Of a stretch of DNA of 64,000 nucleotides, positions 51,801 through 61,577 are shown in pieces; position 1 is the stretch's first letter, and each line of letters opens with the position of its first letter. This DNA comes from Isochrysis galbana. Its lineage: Eukaryota; Haptophyta; Isochrysidales; Isochrysidaceae. The DNA lies in assembly GCA_018136815.1 (NCBI GenBank), contig CM030945.1, positions 2,176,091 to 2,240,090 of the forward strand, written 5' to 3'. The notes below the pieces were generated by a model. It worked only from the letters and a program-made list of their open reading frames with translations, did not search any database and was not told where the DNA came from. A program made the translations under genes and the position numbers.

Positions 51801-54159
51801 TGTATTGCGGAGGCGACGCAAGTGCTATGCGTGGCGCCGCCTCGCAGTGCACGCAAACTTAGAGTGTACCAAACGACTTGTTGGGCATTCTTCACAGCGT
51901 CATGTCCTAAGAAAAGCGCTCAGCTGTCTTGCTGCAAATCTCGCTGCCCAAAGAAGACTTCACGCAGCCCGACGGGCGCTAGGCCGGCGTGGTTTGCGGT
52001 CCGCGGCCACCAGGTGGCACGTTCAGAGCAGGAGCTTACGCATGAGGCACACAGCACTCCAACACAATCATCAACTTGCGTGGTCCCGCGCGATGCGGAT
52101 CTGGGATCGACAATCGCGGGAATGGGCAAATGAGGCAGCCGTGTGGGCGTTGCACGCGGGATGCTTTGACGTTTCCCGCCGGCCTTCAATTCATCGCCGA
52201 TCGATCCTTGATGCACGTTGGCGCAAGACGGCTCTCAAACGAGGAATGGGCTTCTGGCGCACTCGCTCCGACGCGTTTCGGGAGAGCGATGCGCTCCGAG
52301 CCTCCGCCAGTTGTCGATTGGCTGCTCTTGGCATCTCGCGGGCCTTTCGGGGGTGGCATGACTTCGCAAGAGAATGCACGGGCCACAGAGCGATGCGCGC
52401 AATAGCAATAGGGCGATGGAGAGCGGGCGTGCTTCAACAGGCATGGCGTTGGTGGGCTATTGCGCGTGGCCGCCGCTCGGCTCGTGCGAGCTTGTTGCAG
52501 CTCGCGGCGAAAATCAACTCTGAGTACGGCTTGCGTGGGGCCATGGTCCGACTTAAAAGGCAGCGCGAGCGTACCATCTTCCTCCGAGAAGTCGTCGCAT
52601 ACCGCGCGAGGTCCGCAGCTGCTAGAACTCTCCAGTTTTGGCGATGGCTTAGGAATGTGCAGGCGATCAAGAAGGACCTTGATGCACTGGCCGTCTGTAG
52701 CGCGGCGCATAGTGCACGGCAAGCTGCGACCCGCCGTTGGAGCGCCCGTTTCAGTGCCACGCGCAGAAGTCGTCTACTAGATGCGAGTTGCTCAGCCAGG
52801 GCTGTTGCAGTGGCACTGAATAAGTGGCGCGAAGTGAGTGGCCATGTCGGGCTGCAGCGGCAAGCTGCCCGGGCAGGGATGCAGGCAGCGGTGCGCTGGG
52901 CTTTGAGACGATGGGAGAAAGGAATAGTCACGCTTCGTACCTCATCACGCGTGGAGGGGGTGCTCAAAGAAGCGGCTGACTACGCACGGATTCACCGTGT
53001 CGTACCGCGAATGTGGAGGATTTGGTCCCGGTTGCTTGATCGCGAAGAACATAGCGAGATGGAGGCGCCGGAGCCACTCGCTAGCCTCGACGAGGCCTTC
53101 CGTCGCGAGCTATTTCTCTTCTCAGAACTAACCGAGAAGTGGCGCAATCTCGAGCGCAGCATGGCTGCAGATATGGAATCCTATGATTCGCCGACCACGC
53201 CATCAGCAAGGCGGGAGGAGGCCATTATTGGCGGGCTCGTTATGGACACCGAAAGCAATGGAGACTTGCATTTGGGCGATGAGGCCCTCTTGGATGACGA
53301 CAGCTATGAACCCAATGAGCCTAGACTGCCTCCGCTTCCTTGGGGCCCACGCTTGCACATTCATTGTCTTCCACCAGCACCAACCGCCGACGAGGTGTGC
53401 CTTGGAGGCAAGCTATGGCGTGCTGCGCCGCTCCTATGCCGATGGCTGCGAGACGTCGCCGTTTGTGTGGTGGGTGCGAGCGTCCTTGAACTAGGGGCGG
53501 GGACCGGGGCTTGTGGGCTGTATGCGGCTGCCCTGGGCGCTCGGCGGCTACTCCTCACCGAGGGTGGGAATGACGTGTCAAGGCTGCTCCCTCTCCTCCG
53601 CGCGAACGTTCGCGCCAATGCATCCTTGATCGGCAGCTGCAAGACTCATGTTGCTGCTCTCCATTGGGGGTGTGACACTTCGCAGCTTCCCAGCCAAAAG
53701 TTTGATATTGTCTTGGGCTCCGATATCGCTTGGGGCGAAGAAGAGGCACAGACGGCGCTTTGCTCCACTCTCGCTGCGCTTCTTCGCAGCGAGTCGCCTC
53801 CCCTCGTCGTTCTAGCCATGGAACGTGGACCACCCATCGATTTACCTCTCAGATCGCGGGTGTTGCAGGCGGACGGGGAAGATGTTCCGGGTTGCCTTGC
53901 GCCCGGGGAGGCGTTCATCGCCAGTGATCTTGCGGAGGCGCGCAAGATCGCCGACGAGGCGGACTATACGTTGGTTTCGCTCCTCCGCGTGGGTGCGGCC
54001 GCCGGCCTCCAGATAGATCGTCTTAGGCAAGCAAAGGATGGCGCCCTGCACGGGCAGGGAAGCCTTCAGTCTCCTCAAGAGCCGGCGATATATGAAGATG
54101 TTGTTGAATCGGAGGACGGCTTGACCTACCTACTGAGGGTCCGTCTAGCTCATGACTGA
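48832..54159 (+). CDS. Giant Sfi1-like Trp/Arg repeat protein fused to a family-16 methyltransferase domain
   Basis: A single uninterrupted 1775-codon frame, though most other genes here have introns. Residues 30-145 are Glu/Ala/Arg-rich coiled coil. From about residue 300 to 1440 runs a long series (about 25 or more) of short helices with the Sfi1 pattern L-x-x-W-x-x-x-x-x-x-x-R, such as ALRQWRHANEQRR, AMRIWDRQSREWAN and QAWRWWAIARGRR; in Sfi1 each repeat binds one centrin. An acidic linker (1440-1495) leads to a Rossmann methyltransferase (1498-1750) with a GGKLWRAAPLLCRWL opening, motif I LELGAGTGACGL, LLLTEGG and FDIVLGSDIAW, as in METTL21/FAM86-type lysine methyltransferases. The role is inferred as a centriole/basal-body fibre component that also modifies a protein. 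No stop separates the two parts. Confidence 0.8.
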   Translation: MAHSNSRAAPPRPRTVRRTGSAVGKRLFAAEDEQLTRVERQWAEGERKREGEEAAAAARARLLLTEAAREQELWDLSRELRGAKLLIEAARRNWCEARHQADLTNASAEWVSTAAAQAAREMALWDEQRKIEVEIAEVEAMLLSPSSSLSSSATPQPPTSPSPQSSPIRRAPPSRGRGATALSSPFQPSQMAAETNLSAATHGAVTMACKHPGCARAAASPSHAQMRQGTRTSLSASTRFEQSLRRERATPSRLQSLARARRSRSCTGRPPSLGRDTSTALASTSSMASTAQCRARNVLADALRQWRHANEQRRLSLALLSVALVVSRRSDAGHSLRRWCKFCVGAATNRLLLVRAEWRARFILLGQAFRCLQVEAACVSAARAMSAARAAGTAAGAAAAAIALDRVGARSIIMPPKGKALSFVAPCRRERWGGERAHSCSCLTPTDRWRRSRLEQRSSRDGAVHTHPHSHSNTEGMPSLRSSTNLEAGVLVMLPPCPVVWAAPVLTKWRRQRQASCFVRWRCARRATLVQHERVRVAMDHWWQHACTDALRMWSGRSGLMDQEPPLLYVDMRICVWHRWQRLVAKFSMLRAAARHVRLQLERRGRAFALLIWQRNASSRLKVLGLGRQLQKQWARRWARVVIRVWRARALMRSTLRGSFRSAAKRKWRCGGCRWALQIWRERAKERSRRLRCATRISFTMKTRHANWAIERWAHAYVAHRLVILACRHWRARRLAEAWLLWASVVCANFCVAHLHLGASRHVTYAGFRRWASFGKYRRDTLVRLKAIAASATFARAALPQAALRCAWGRWTEVKGRWRLKPHVNARAVMVTRDARHRHLRESVHLWAALVVHNLQLGVVTSRAALAFRHSRLGVSLLRWREACALSTANAVASRSRQHREIASSMKRWRLVADAVEQMHAVNYKGFRVLMRRVLRRWARTAAEVRHKNSRCKAISASWGHTWLRRSIRRWDDAASVRIKIHCACERGQAVLRRRRKCYAWRRLAVHANLECTKRLVGHSSQRHVLRKALSCLAANLAAQRRLHAARRALGRRGLRSAATRWHVQSRSLRMRHTALQHNHQLAWSRAMRIWDRQSREWANEAAVWALHAGCFDVSRRPSIHRRSILDARWRKTALKRGMGFWRTRSDAFRESDALRASASCRLAALGISRAFRGWHDFARECTGHRAMRAIAIGRWRAGVLQQAWRWWAIARGRRSARASLLQLAAKINSEYGLRGAMVRLKRQRERTIFLREVVAYRARSAAARTLQFWRWLRNVQAIKKDLDALAVCSAAHSARQAATRRWSARFSATRRSRLLDASCSARAVAVALNKWREVSGHVGLQRQAARAGMQAAVRWALRRWEKGIVTLRTSSRVEGVLKEAADYARIHRVVPRMWRIWSRLLDREEHSEMEAPEPLASLDEAFRRELFLFSELTEKWRNLERSMAADMESYDSPTTPSARREEAIIGGLVMDTESNGDLHLGDEALLDDDSYEPNEPRLPPLPWGPRLHIHCLPPAPTADEVCLGGKLWRAAPLLCRWLRDVAVCVVGASVLELGAGTGACGLYAAALGARRLLLTEGGNDVSRLLPLLRANVRANASLIGSCKTHVAALHWGCDTSQLPSQKFDIVLGSDIAWGEEEAQTALCSTLAALLRSESPPLVVLAMERGPPIDLPLRSRVLQADGEDVPGCLAPGEAFIASDLAEARKIADEADYTLVSLLRVGAAAGLQIDRLRQAKDGALHGQGSLQSPQEPAIYEDVVESEDGLTYLLRVRLAHD

Positions 54160-54174
54160 ATACTTGATTCTTGC

Positions 54175-54364
54175 ACGCCAAACACCAAGGGGCTTGGTAC
54201 TAGACCGAGCTCTCCTACCTAGGGACCCCGATATTAGGGGAAAAGATAAACGGGCCCCCCGCAGAGCTAGACCCCTCCCCCCCCTTGCTTCATGGGGAGA
54301 GGGATACGAATCCAACAAGAGGCTAGAATTCCCACTGCCCAACGAACACACACTCGACGGAAAG
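54175..54364 (+). mobile_element. LINE ORF2 fragment, split by a SINE-like insertion
   Basis: The translation has SWGEGYESNKRLEFPLPNEH-TLDGK, matching KWGEGFKSSKRTEYPLPDEY-TLDGK of the LINE at 14325-16837. The fragment is cut after TLDGK by the element at 54365-55110, and resumes at 55111-55140 with DTLDGKTPLEE. Confidence 0.85.
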
Positions 54365-55110
54365 AAAAAAAACTTCATAATATTCTTACCGCACTCGCGG
54401 CGAATGGAACCACTACCTACACGTAGCATACTTTCTACACCCCCACTCCCCCGGCCCTTCCCCCCCGCCATCAGGCGGCTCCCCCCGTGCACTACTAGGG
54501 GGATAGGGGTGAAGGGCTTAGATATGGTCCGGTGGCCCGCGCCCCCCCCGGTGATCCGTTCCCCCTTCCTCCTACGCCACCTGGGCTGGCGGCCGACTCT
54601 GTCTCGACTTATCCTGTAAACAGGCGCGAGACTTACCGATTTTTCGGTGAGCGGAGCTCACGCTCCGCCCACCCCCTTCTCCGCGCTCTCTCTCCCCTCT
54701 CCTGCAGGCACGCGCGATGGCGCGCCTGCGGCAGGCCTGCAGCTGCCCCTGGCGACCCCTGGAGGCTCCTGGAGGCCAGCTCAGGGGGCAGAGGAGGCTG
54801 GGGCTGGGCCCTGGCCTCCCCTGCCTCTCCCTCGCTGGCGCTCCTGAGCCTCAGGGGCCCCCACTCTGCACCTGTCTGCCTGTCGAACAGGGGGGGAGGG
54901 GGGGTTGGAGCGATGGGCTGGCCACGACAGGCCAGGACGCGCGAGGCAGGCGAGCCTGCCAGGGAGAGAGTGGGTCAGCAGGGCAGTGGGCTCCTGGCAA
55001 GCCATCAGGCGTGCCAGGAGCATGGGTGGTTCCTCCCCCATGGCAGGGGAGGAGTGGAGAGAGGGGGGGCTCGTGCCCCCCCATGGGCGAACTAAGTATA
55101 AACTTAGTTG
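54365..55110 (-). mobile_element. SINE-like retroposon (copy S3) inserted in a LINE, with 17-bp target duplication
   Basis: Bounded by exact copies of acacactcgacggaaag at 54348-54364 and 55111-55127. On the minus strand it starts with the AT hairpin aactaagtttatacttagtt (55090-55109), then the ATG and GC hairpin gggggggcacgagccccccc, and ends ...attatgaag plus a T-run. The interrupted LINE coding sequence resumes exactly after the duplication. This proves both ends of the family and that its hairpin end is terminal. The inner part is shared with S1 and S2; a second hairpin (gcggagctcacgctccgc) lies at 54650-54668. Confidence 0.9.
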
Positions 55111-55142
55111 ACACACTCGACGGAAAGACGCCGCTAGAAGAA

Positions 55143-55175
55143 AAAACACATCTGAAGATTCTGGGCTACTGTCGC
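55143..55175 (-). mobile_element. LINE 3' terminus fragment
   Basis: The plus strand reads aaaaaacacatctgaagatt then ctgggctac, matching the T-tailed LINE 3' end in minus orientation. It abuts the LINE ORF fragment of opposite orientation. Confidence 0.6.
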
Positions 55176-55179
55176 ATTC

Positions 55180-55940
55180 GCGAATCGACTCTCGCTAGGC
55201 TTCTCTCTTCTCTTCGTTCGGTATTTATCGTTATAATTCTCTCGTTCTCGTTCTCGGTCAAAAACTTCGCGTGGACGCCTAGGATCTAGGGTTCTGGAGC
55301 GCCCTCCCTCTGCTCTCTCGAAGAGAAGGGAAGTTTCCCCACCTTTCTTCCTCCCAGGCGCCTCGCAAAAGGTTTAATTCGCTATCTCCCCGCGTTTCTT
55401 TACCTGCTTCTGGGGGCAATCAGGTTTGGTTTGCCATCTCCCCTCGGAGATCGATTTAGGTTCGCTGCTTGGGTGAGGGAATCTTTCTCCTTGGTCCTTG
55501 GTTTGCCATCTCCCCTTGGAGATTGATTTAGATTCGCTGCTTTGGTTTTGGGTTATCTTTCCCCTTGATGCAAGTTGCATGGAAGCCCTTGGTCCCGTTG
55601 GTTTTTGGTTTTCTCCTCCCTTGGTTGCTACTCGGGGTTGCTCGATAGAAACGTCTAGAAGGTCCACGCTCAACAGCAAGATTTCTTCGATTGCAAGGAT
55701 ACCTCGCTGCGATCTGTATCCAATGTGATCGCCGTGGTTGCGCGACATAACGTTCCTCTTCGACTTTCCGCCTTGGTGGGAAAATCCAAAGCGAAGACAC
55801 GCTCCGACCGTCGCTGCGGATTCTCTCTCTCTCTCGCTCTCTCTCTCTGTCTCTCGCGACGTGTTTGAGTTACCAGCGATGTGGGGTCTCGGTTATTTCA
55901 TGTTTTGCTTGGTTTGGGTGAATGATTCTAGTGTGATCGC
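55180..55940 (+). mobile_element. Possible LTR and leader of a second gypsy-like element
   Basis: CT-rich sequence with internal near-repeats (gtttgccatctcccctcggagatcgattta-type units near 55425 and 55500) directly upstream of gypsy RT sequence. It does not match the LTR-like repeat at 19.4 kb. The LTR assignment rests on position only. Confidence 0.35.
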
Positions 55941-57735
55941 CAGAAGTACGAGTTCAACTACCTCCCGTTCGGCGTCCAATCCGGCCCTTCCTACATGTGT
56001 CGTCTCATGGATGCGGTGCTCCAGGGCCTCGCGTGGGAGATTTGCATGCCGTACCTGGACGACATCGGAATTTGGTCGACAGGCACAGGCAGCACGCTTG
56101 AGGAACGCATCGACACCTCCTTCGAGCAAATGCTTCACCGTCTCGATCTCGTTCTCGAGCGTCTCCGATGGGCTGGTCTCTCATGCAAGGCCTCCAAGTG
56201 CATCTTGTTCGCTATCAAGGGCGAATACCTCGGGCACGTCGTGTCTCGTCGTGGTCTCGAGATGGACCCCAAGAAAGTCGAGGCGGTACGCTCGATCGAT
56301 CCGCGTCACATCGATTCGCTCGAAAAGGTTCGCTCGTTTCTCGGCCTTTGTTCGTACTACCGTCGGTTCATCAAGGGCTTCGCGCACGTCGCGGCCCCTC
56401 TCACCGACCTTACTCGTACGGGCGTCGACGTGGCTACCGTCTCTCAGTCGCCTGAGTGCCAGACAGCGATCCGTCGCCTCATCGAGCTCATCACGTCTAC
56501 GCCAGTGTTAGCTGCGCCTCGTCACGACAAGGAGTTCATCGTCAAAACGGACGCGGCCAGTACCCTGGGTATCGGCGGAATCCTGTCGCAGGTTGACGAC
56601 CACGGACACGAGCATGTCGTTGCGTATTACGGTCGCCGCCTCACCGCCGCGGAGCGTCATTGGACCACCACCGAGGTGGAGCTTCTTGCTGCCTTGGAAA
56701 GCATTCGCACTTGGCGACCGTACCTTTGGGGCCGGCACTTCCGCCTCGTCATCGATCACCAAGCTCTCCGTTGGTTGCACACCATGAAGGACACCGTCCA
56801 GGGTGGGCCGGCGTCGCGTCTGATGCGCTGGGCGCTCAAGTTGTCCGAGTATCGCTTCACCGTCGAGCACAAGCCGGGCGCTAATCACAAAGACGCGGAT
56901 GGCGTGTCACGCTTGGTGGCTGCAGACGATGGGACGTCGGAGACGTCCGCTCCTAAGCAGGGGGGTGGGCAGCTGCTAGCCGCCGTCGTCCCTAACTCTC
57001 GCTCCACCACGGCATCGAATAATCAGTCGCCAGCCGTCGCCGCCTCTCGTTCTCGTACCACCACGGCATCCAGTCTGCAAGCTGACGAACGATCGTCCAG
57101 GATGTCCTCTACGACCAGGGATTCTATCAACCTCTCCTACCTCGACGTCGGTACACCTAACGCCGAGGCGCTCAAAGAGGCACAGGCCGAGGACCCCGAC
57201 TGCCACGACCTCATCCGCTTTCTCTCTTCCGCTCCTCATAACCCCGACCTCGACCATCGTCGCTTGCGTTGGCTTAGTCGCGAATCTTCTCGATGCCTGT
57301 TGCGATCTGGACTACTCTACCGACGAGTGCCGGCGAGAGACGGCGAGAAGCTCTGCCTCTACGTGCCGAAGACGATGCGCCGCGCCTACCTCGAAGCCTT
57401 TCACGACCACCTGTGCCACCTCGGCGACAACCGAATGGCGCGCCTTCTACGAGACCGATATTTTTGGCCTGGCATGAACGCAGACGTCTCTGAGCACGTT
57501 CGCCAATGCCACGAGTGCACTTTAGCTAAGCCACCCTTCCGCCACCTCGCAGACCCCAAGGGACCGCAGGTCGGCGCCTATCCGTTCGACATCGTCTTCT
57601 GCGACGTCGTCTCGATGGCTCCTACGCACGACTTCATCAAGGGCTCTCGAGGCTTCGACAAGCTCCTCGTTTTCGTGGACTCGCTCACTCGTTGGATCGA
57701 GGCGGCCCCTCACAACGGCGACAGTCGTCATCCGT
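55941..57735 (+). mobile_element. Ty3/gypsy-like fragment: RT end, RNase H, integrase N-terminus
   Basis: A truncated fossil with one long open stretch. Parts: the end of the reverse transcriptase (PYLDDIGIWSTGTGS), connection region (CSYYRRFIKGFA), RNase H (VKTDAASTLGIGGILSQ, TEVELLAALES), a tether, and the integrase HHCC zinc finger (HDHLCHLGDNRMARLL ... CHECTLAKP) with the start of its catalytic core. It is related to, but clearly diverged from, the element at 19.9-30.6 kb. Both ends are truncated. Confidence 0.85.
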
Positions 57736-57739
57736 CGCT

Positions 57740-58030
57740 CTCGCTCTCGTCGCTCTCGCTCTCGTAACACTCGTACCCTACAAACTCTCCTTGCCTCACC
57801 AGCCCCTGCCAACACAGCCCTCCTCTCACTCACCCTCGCCTCTCGCCTCTCGCTCGATGTCGCTCTCGCCGCCGTCCTCGCCCTCGCTCAAGCCCGCCTG
57901 CCCGCCTTCCTCTGCTGACGGGCCTCAGCCCGTCAGCGTCTCCGAAGTCGTCTCCTCCGCCGCGCCTGCCGCCGGTCTGCCTCCTTCCTCATTGCCCTCA
58001 GGCCCTATGGGCCATCCCAATTCGTCAGCT
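57740..58030 (+). mobile_element. Gypsy-like gag N-terminal fragment
   Basis: From ATG 57856 the translation is Pro/Ser-rich with LPPSSLPSGPMG and resembles the low-complexity N-terminus of a gypsy gag. It follows integrase sequence directly, the reverse of normal order, so this locus is rearranged. Confidence 0.4.
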
Positions 58031-58034
58031 ACAC

Positions 58035-58262
58035 ACCTACTAGATCCAGATCTCCCTCCATCTACCCGACATCGCCCATATCTCCCCTCCATCCACCTCT
58101 TCCCCTGTCCCCCTTCGTTCCTTTTTCTTCTCGGTTTCCGGGGTCCTGTCCTGGTACACTACCAAGGACCTGCTTCGGAGTGTGAGGTGTCGTTCCGTCA
58201 AATGTGGGACATGAGTCGAATTGAGCGATCGAATGTCCACAGTTGTACACATAGCACATAGC
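58035..58262 (-). mobile_element. LINE 3' UTR-like fragment
   Basis: Matches 14340-14520 in order: tacacacct, a pyrimidine-rich stretch, ttcttctcggtttccggggt, and ctggtacactaccaaggacc. 58196-58250 occurs inverted at 47430-47480, next to the hAT fragment. Confidence 0.65.
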
Positions 58263-58399
58263 GTTATTTTAAAATTAAATGTAGACTAGCGTAACATTCC
58301 CTGCTTCCCGCGACGCGTGTCCCCCCGGAGGGCGCCGTGTCGGCGCTTTTCGATTGTGATTACTTGTAACTATGGGCACGGCGCGATGTGCATCGGCCA

Positions 58400-58905
58400 C
58401 CCCGCGGGGGCGCCGTGCGTGCGCATAGAAACTTTTTCCCATAAGGCCCACATTAACGTAAAGTAGCCGTATACGAGATGTTTCGTTGCGCAGCACGTGT
58501 GATTACTTGCAATCATTGTGCACGCCGTGCGTATGCGCATCGGCTCCCCCCCCCCTCGCGAGGGCGCCGTGCGTGCGCATAGAAACTTTTTCCCATAAGG
58601 CCCACATTAACGTAAAGTAGCCGTATACGAGATGTTTCGTTGCGCAGCACGTGTGATTACTTGCAATCATTGTGCACGCCGTGCGTATGCGCATCGGCTC
58701 CCCCCCCCCTCGCGAGGGCGCCGTGCGTGCGCATAGAAACTTTTTCCCCTAAGGCCCACATTAACGTAAAGTAGCCATGTACGAGATGTTTCGTTTACGC
58801 AGCACGTGTGATTACTTGCAATCATTGTGCACGCCGTGCGTATGCGCATCGGCTCCCCCCCGCGGGGGCGCCGTGCGTGCGCATAGAAACTTCCAGGAAG
58901 GTGCA
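58400..58905 (+). repeat. Tandem array, unit about 155 bp, three full copies and a part
   Basis: Units start gcgccgtgcgtgcgcataga at about 58409, 58564, 58718 and 58868, with acattaacgtaaagtagccg and cagcacgtgtgattacttgc inside. Copies are nearly identical, so the expansion is recent. The same unit occurs singly, inverted, at 47140-47330 and in part at 4600-4690. Confidence 0.9.
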
Positions 58906-59250
58906 CGCCGTGCGTTCACTCTTTCCGCGGGGGAACTCTGGACGCAGAGGCGGTCGGGAACCGTGGGCACCCCCCTGGGACCGGGGAAAATATTACCGTA
59001 TACTGCGAAAACACTAACGTAAACAACTGATAGGTCTTGGGGTCTCTCCCCTCCCCCGGGTCCCCTCCCCCCGTCTGCCCCTCCCCCTCATCGACCTACC
59101 AGAGAGAGAAGGCGAGGACAAATATCGAGGGGAGGGGGCACTGCCCCCTCCCCCCGGTAGCACTCGGACACCTGGCTCGTCAGGCATGGCGGGATTCCGA
59201 GACGGAAAAGTTGTGTCCAATTAGCTAGTGGGGTTGGCTAGGATATAAGC
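58905..59250 (+). repeat. Dispersed repeat joining the modules found at 1-165 and 3108-3245
   Basis: 58905-59065 matches 1-165 directly; 59112-59245 matches 3108-3245 inverted. The AT-rich stretch after 59245 resembles the tail of S1, so this is probably the 3' half of an S-family retroposon in plus orientation. Confidence 0.8.
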
Positions 59251-59836
59251 CATTAATAATAATTTTTATATGCATAATGCCCCCTTATCCCCAACGATAA
59301 CAGCTTCATTTTACGCATCAGTGGCAATCTTCCCAAAGACGGTACTATAAGTAGGAAGCACCTAGTTGCCCTACAATCCACAATCCTACAATGGTGCCTA
59401 ACAGCGAAAGTGTATGAATGAAAAATCGAAAATTAGATGGGATATGCAAGAGCCGCAGAGGAAATCCCTCCTTGGATCCCTGACGACGAGCTGCCTCTTG
59501 CGCGAGGTTGTCGACTGCATGTCAAGTATCATCTAGCCTCCGTTCCACTACATGGAGTAGTCGGAGGTTTTTTTGCGTTTTTGACCAATTCCGTGATTTC
59601 GGCGTGTTCGCACCACGTAAAATGTGTTGTAAGCTCATGTCCTTATGCTATGCTGCTTAGGGGGTTCTAGTCTGCCTATGTGCTGGCCTCCCAGCCAAAA
59701 ATATGGGCCTCACAGAGTCCTACAGCCGATATTCAAGCACTCAAAATCCCGTTTTTAGGCATATACTCTGGGGTTCACACTAAACAGGGGGGAGGCAAAG
59801 CCGCCCCGGCGGCGGCGGCGGCGACGGCGGGCGCGG
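59251..59836. other. Intergenic, upstream of DHHC gene
   Basis: AT-rich sequence without a recognisable gene; an open frame at 59437-59670 matches nothing. A ggcggcggc run at 59805-59830 directly precedes the ATG at 59837. Confidence 0.5.
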
Positions 59837-61577
59837 ATGAGCGAGCAGCCCGTCTGGTGCGTGCACAGCGACCCATGCGGCATATGCTGCGTGTGCGTGA
59901 CGTACGTGCTCATCGTCTTCGCCGACTTTGTTGTCTGCACACAGCTACTCCTCCCGTGGCTAGGCTTGACCACCGGCTGCTGCCTGCTATGCGCTGCTTT
60001 CCTCACCGTCTCGGGCCTTGCGCTCGCCTCACACATGCGGACAATGCTCACCGACCCGGGTGCTGTGCCCACCGAGTGAGCGGCCGCTTCGCCTCGGCTT
60101 CCACGCGCTCTGCGCCCTTTCCTGCAAGTCGGCGCGCCTCGCTGCATGCACGGGCGCCGGTGCAGCATTCAAGGCGAGGGTGTGGGGCCCGCAGCCAGCG
60201 CCTGGTGTGGCATCTTGGCCCCAAAAGGTGCGCTGTTCTGACGGTACGTTTCGTGACGACAGCGTGCTCGTTCGTCGCACAGGTATCAGCCCGCCAACCT
60301 CCTACACGATGAGGCTGCTCTCCCCATGTGCTCGCGCTGCAACGGCTTTAAGCCGCCACGCGCGCACCATTGCTCCCAGGTATGCTAATGCTAGCACGTT
60401 GCCATGGCCGCTCGTCCCGTCTCGTCCTTCAATGCGGCTTAGAGCGCCGCGCACGTGCATCGTCGAATATGTGTGGCAGAGGGAGCGTGACTTCACTCGC
60501 ATGAGGTGTCAATGACGGGCCATATTCCATCCAATCCCCTGCTCATGGCTCAGTGCAACCGTTGCATCATGAAGATGGACCACCATTGCCCTTGGGTGAA
60601 CAATTGCGTGGGCGCCAACAACCAGAAGCATTTTGTGCTCTTTGTGAGCTATACAGCGCTACTATCCCTTTTTGCCATCATATTGCTAGCGCTCCGCATG
60701 ATGAATGGGCTGCAGGGTGGGCCGCTTCAATATCCCCTGCATACACAGTCGCGTTTCGCTGTTCAATGTCCTTTGGTTGGCGTTGTCGGAGTCTCTTACC
60801 GCGATCCATGGCGGGCCGCTGGTCTTCTTGCGAGCTGAGTCAGCCCTACGCAACCAATCGCGGTGCCATTTTTGCGTGCGGCTCGGTTAAGAATTCTGCG
60901 TGGTGTCCCTCCTGCCCCTCACAGCTGGCATGCCGCACGGTCATGGGTCCCTTTCACCTCACTCCTACTCTGCGGGCCGTGGAAACGAACATCCTGCATC
61001 CGTACTCTATCTCTTCTTGCTTTTTTTCGAATCCATCCTCTTTGGTCTCTTCACAGCCGCCATGATGTGTGAACAGGTCAAGCCTTTGCCGCCTGCTTCC
61101 TAGATCGTGCAAGTGGGCGCTATTGCACCAAACGGAGCCAAGGAGGATTCTTATGACAACACATGCTGTTCCGCCATGTACAACTCATGCTCTCGCCCAT
61201 CCTCACGGACAACATCCGAACGAGCGTGTCCCCGTGTTTCCCCCTCTCGTGTAGGTCGCCTCCATCCTCAGCGACCAGACCGGCATCGAACGCCTGAAGC
61301 ACGACTACGCCCCCACAGAACATAGGTGCAGCTGTGCCCATTGATGTACGATAACACTAATTGATGTGTGATGCCCATTTCCATGTGTGCAGCACCTGCC
61401 TCGCTTTTCCTAAAGGGCTTCTCCCCTTGTGTGTGAAGGTCGGCGTTGCGCAACCTCTCCGATACCTTTGGCCGACCGCTCTCGCTCCTATGGCTTCTAC
61501 CCACACCTGTGCGATTCAATGGGCTGACCTGGTGGGACCTTCTTCCTATGGAACACCCGGACGGCCACGACATCTAA
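59837..61577 (+). CDS. DHHC-type palmitoyltransferase (S-acyltransferase)
   Basis: Exons read: 59837-60075, 60283-60379, 60554-60716, an exon of uncertain start ending at 61076, 61256-61325, and 61439-61577. The first exon has two membrane helices ([17 protein letters not shown] and [15 protein letters not shown]) and DPGAVPTE, the usual lead to the zinc-finger domain. The Cys-rich domain then reads [18 protein letters not shown] plus [20 protein letters not shown], with the catalytic DHHC intact. Helix 3 is [20 protein letters not shown], and helix 4 ends [12 protein letters not shown]. The tail [15 protein letters not shown] carries the conserved T-x-E-type element and ends with a short LSLLWLLP segment. 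The enzyme attaches palmitate to protein cysteines in Golgi or endomembranes. Confidence 0.9.

Noticed and set aside
54851-55114. Short protein from the ATG between the hairpins of the SINE-like copies
   Set aside because: Open frames from this ATG are of different lengths and the conserved stretches fall in different frames in S1, S2 and S3, so conserved coding is not shown. The conserved ATG itself is kept as part of the main finding.
58400-58905. CRISPR-like array
   Set aside because: The whole 155-bp unit is repeated with no unique spacers, and the window is clearly eukaryotic.
59437-59670. 77-codon frame upstream of the DHHC gene
   Set aside because: No family, no codon or composition signal, and not linked to the DHHC frame.
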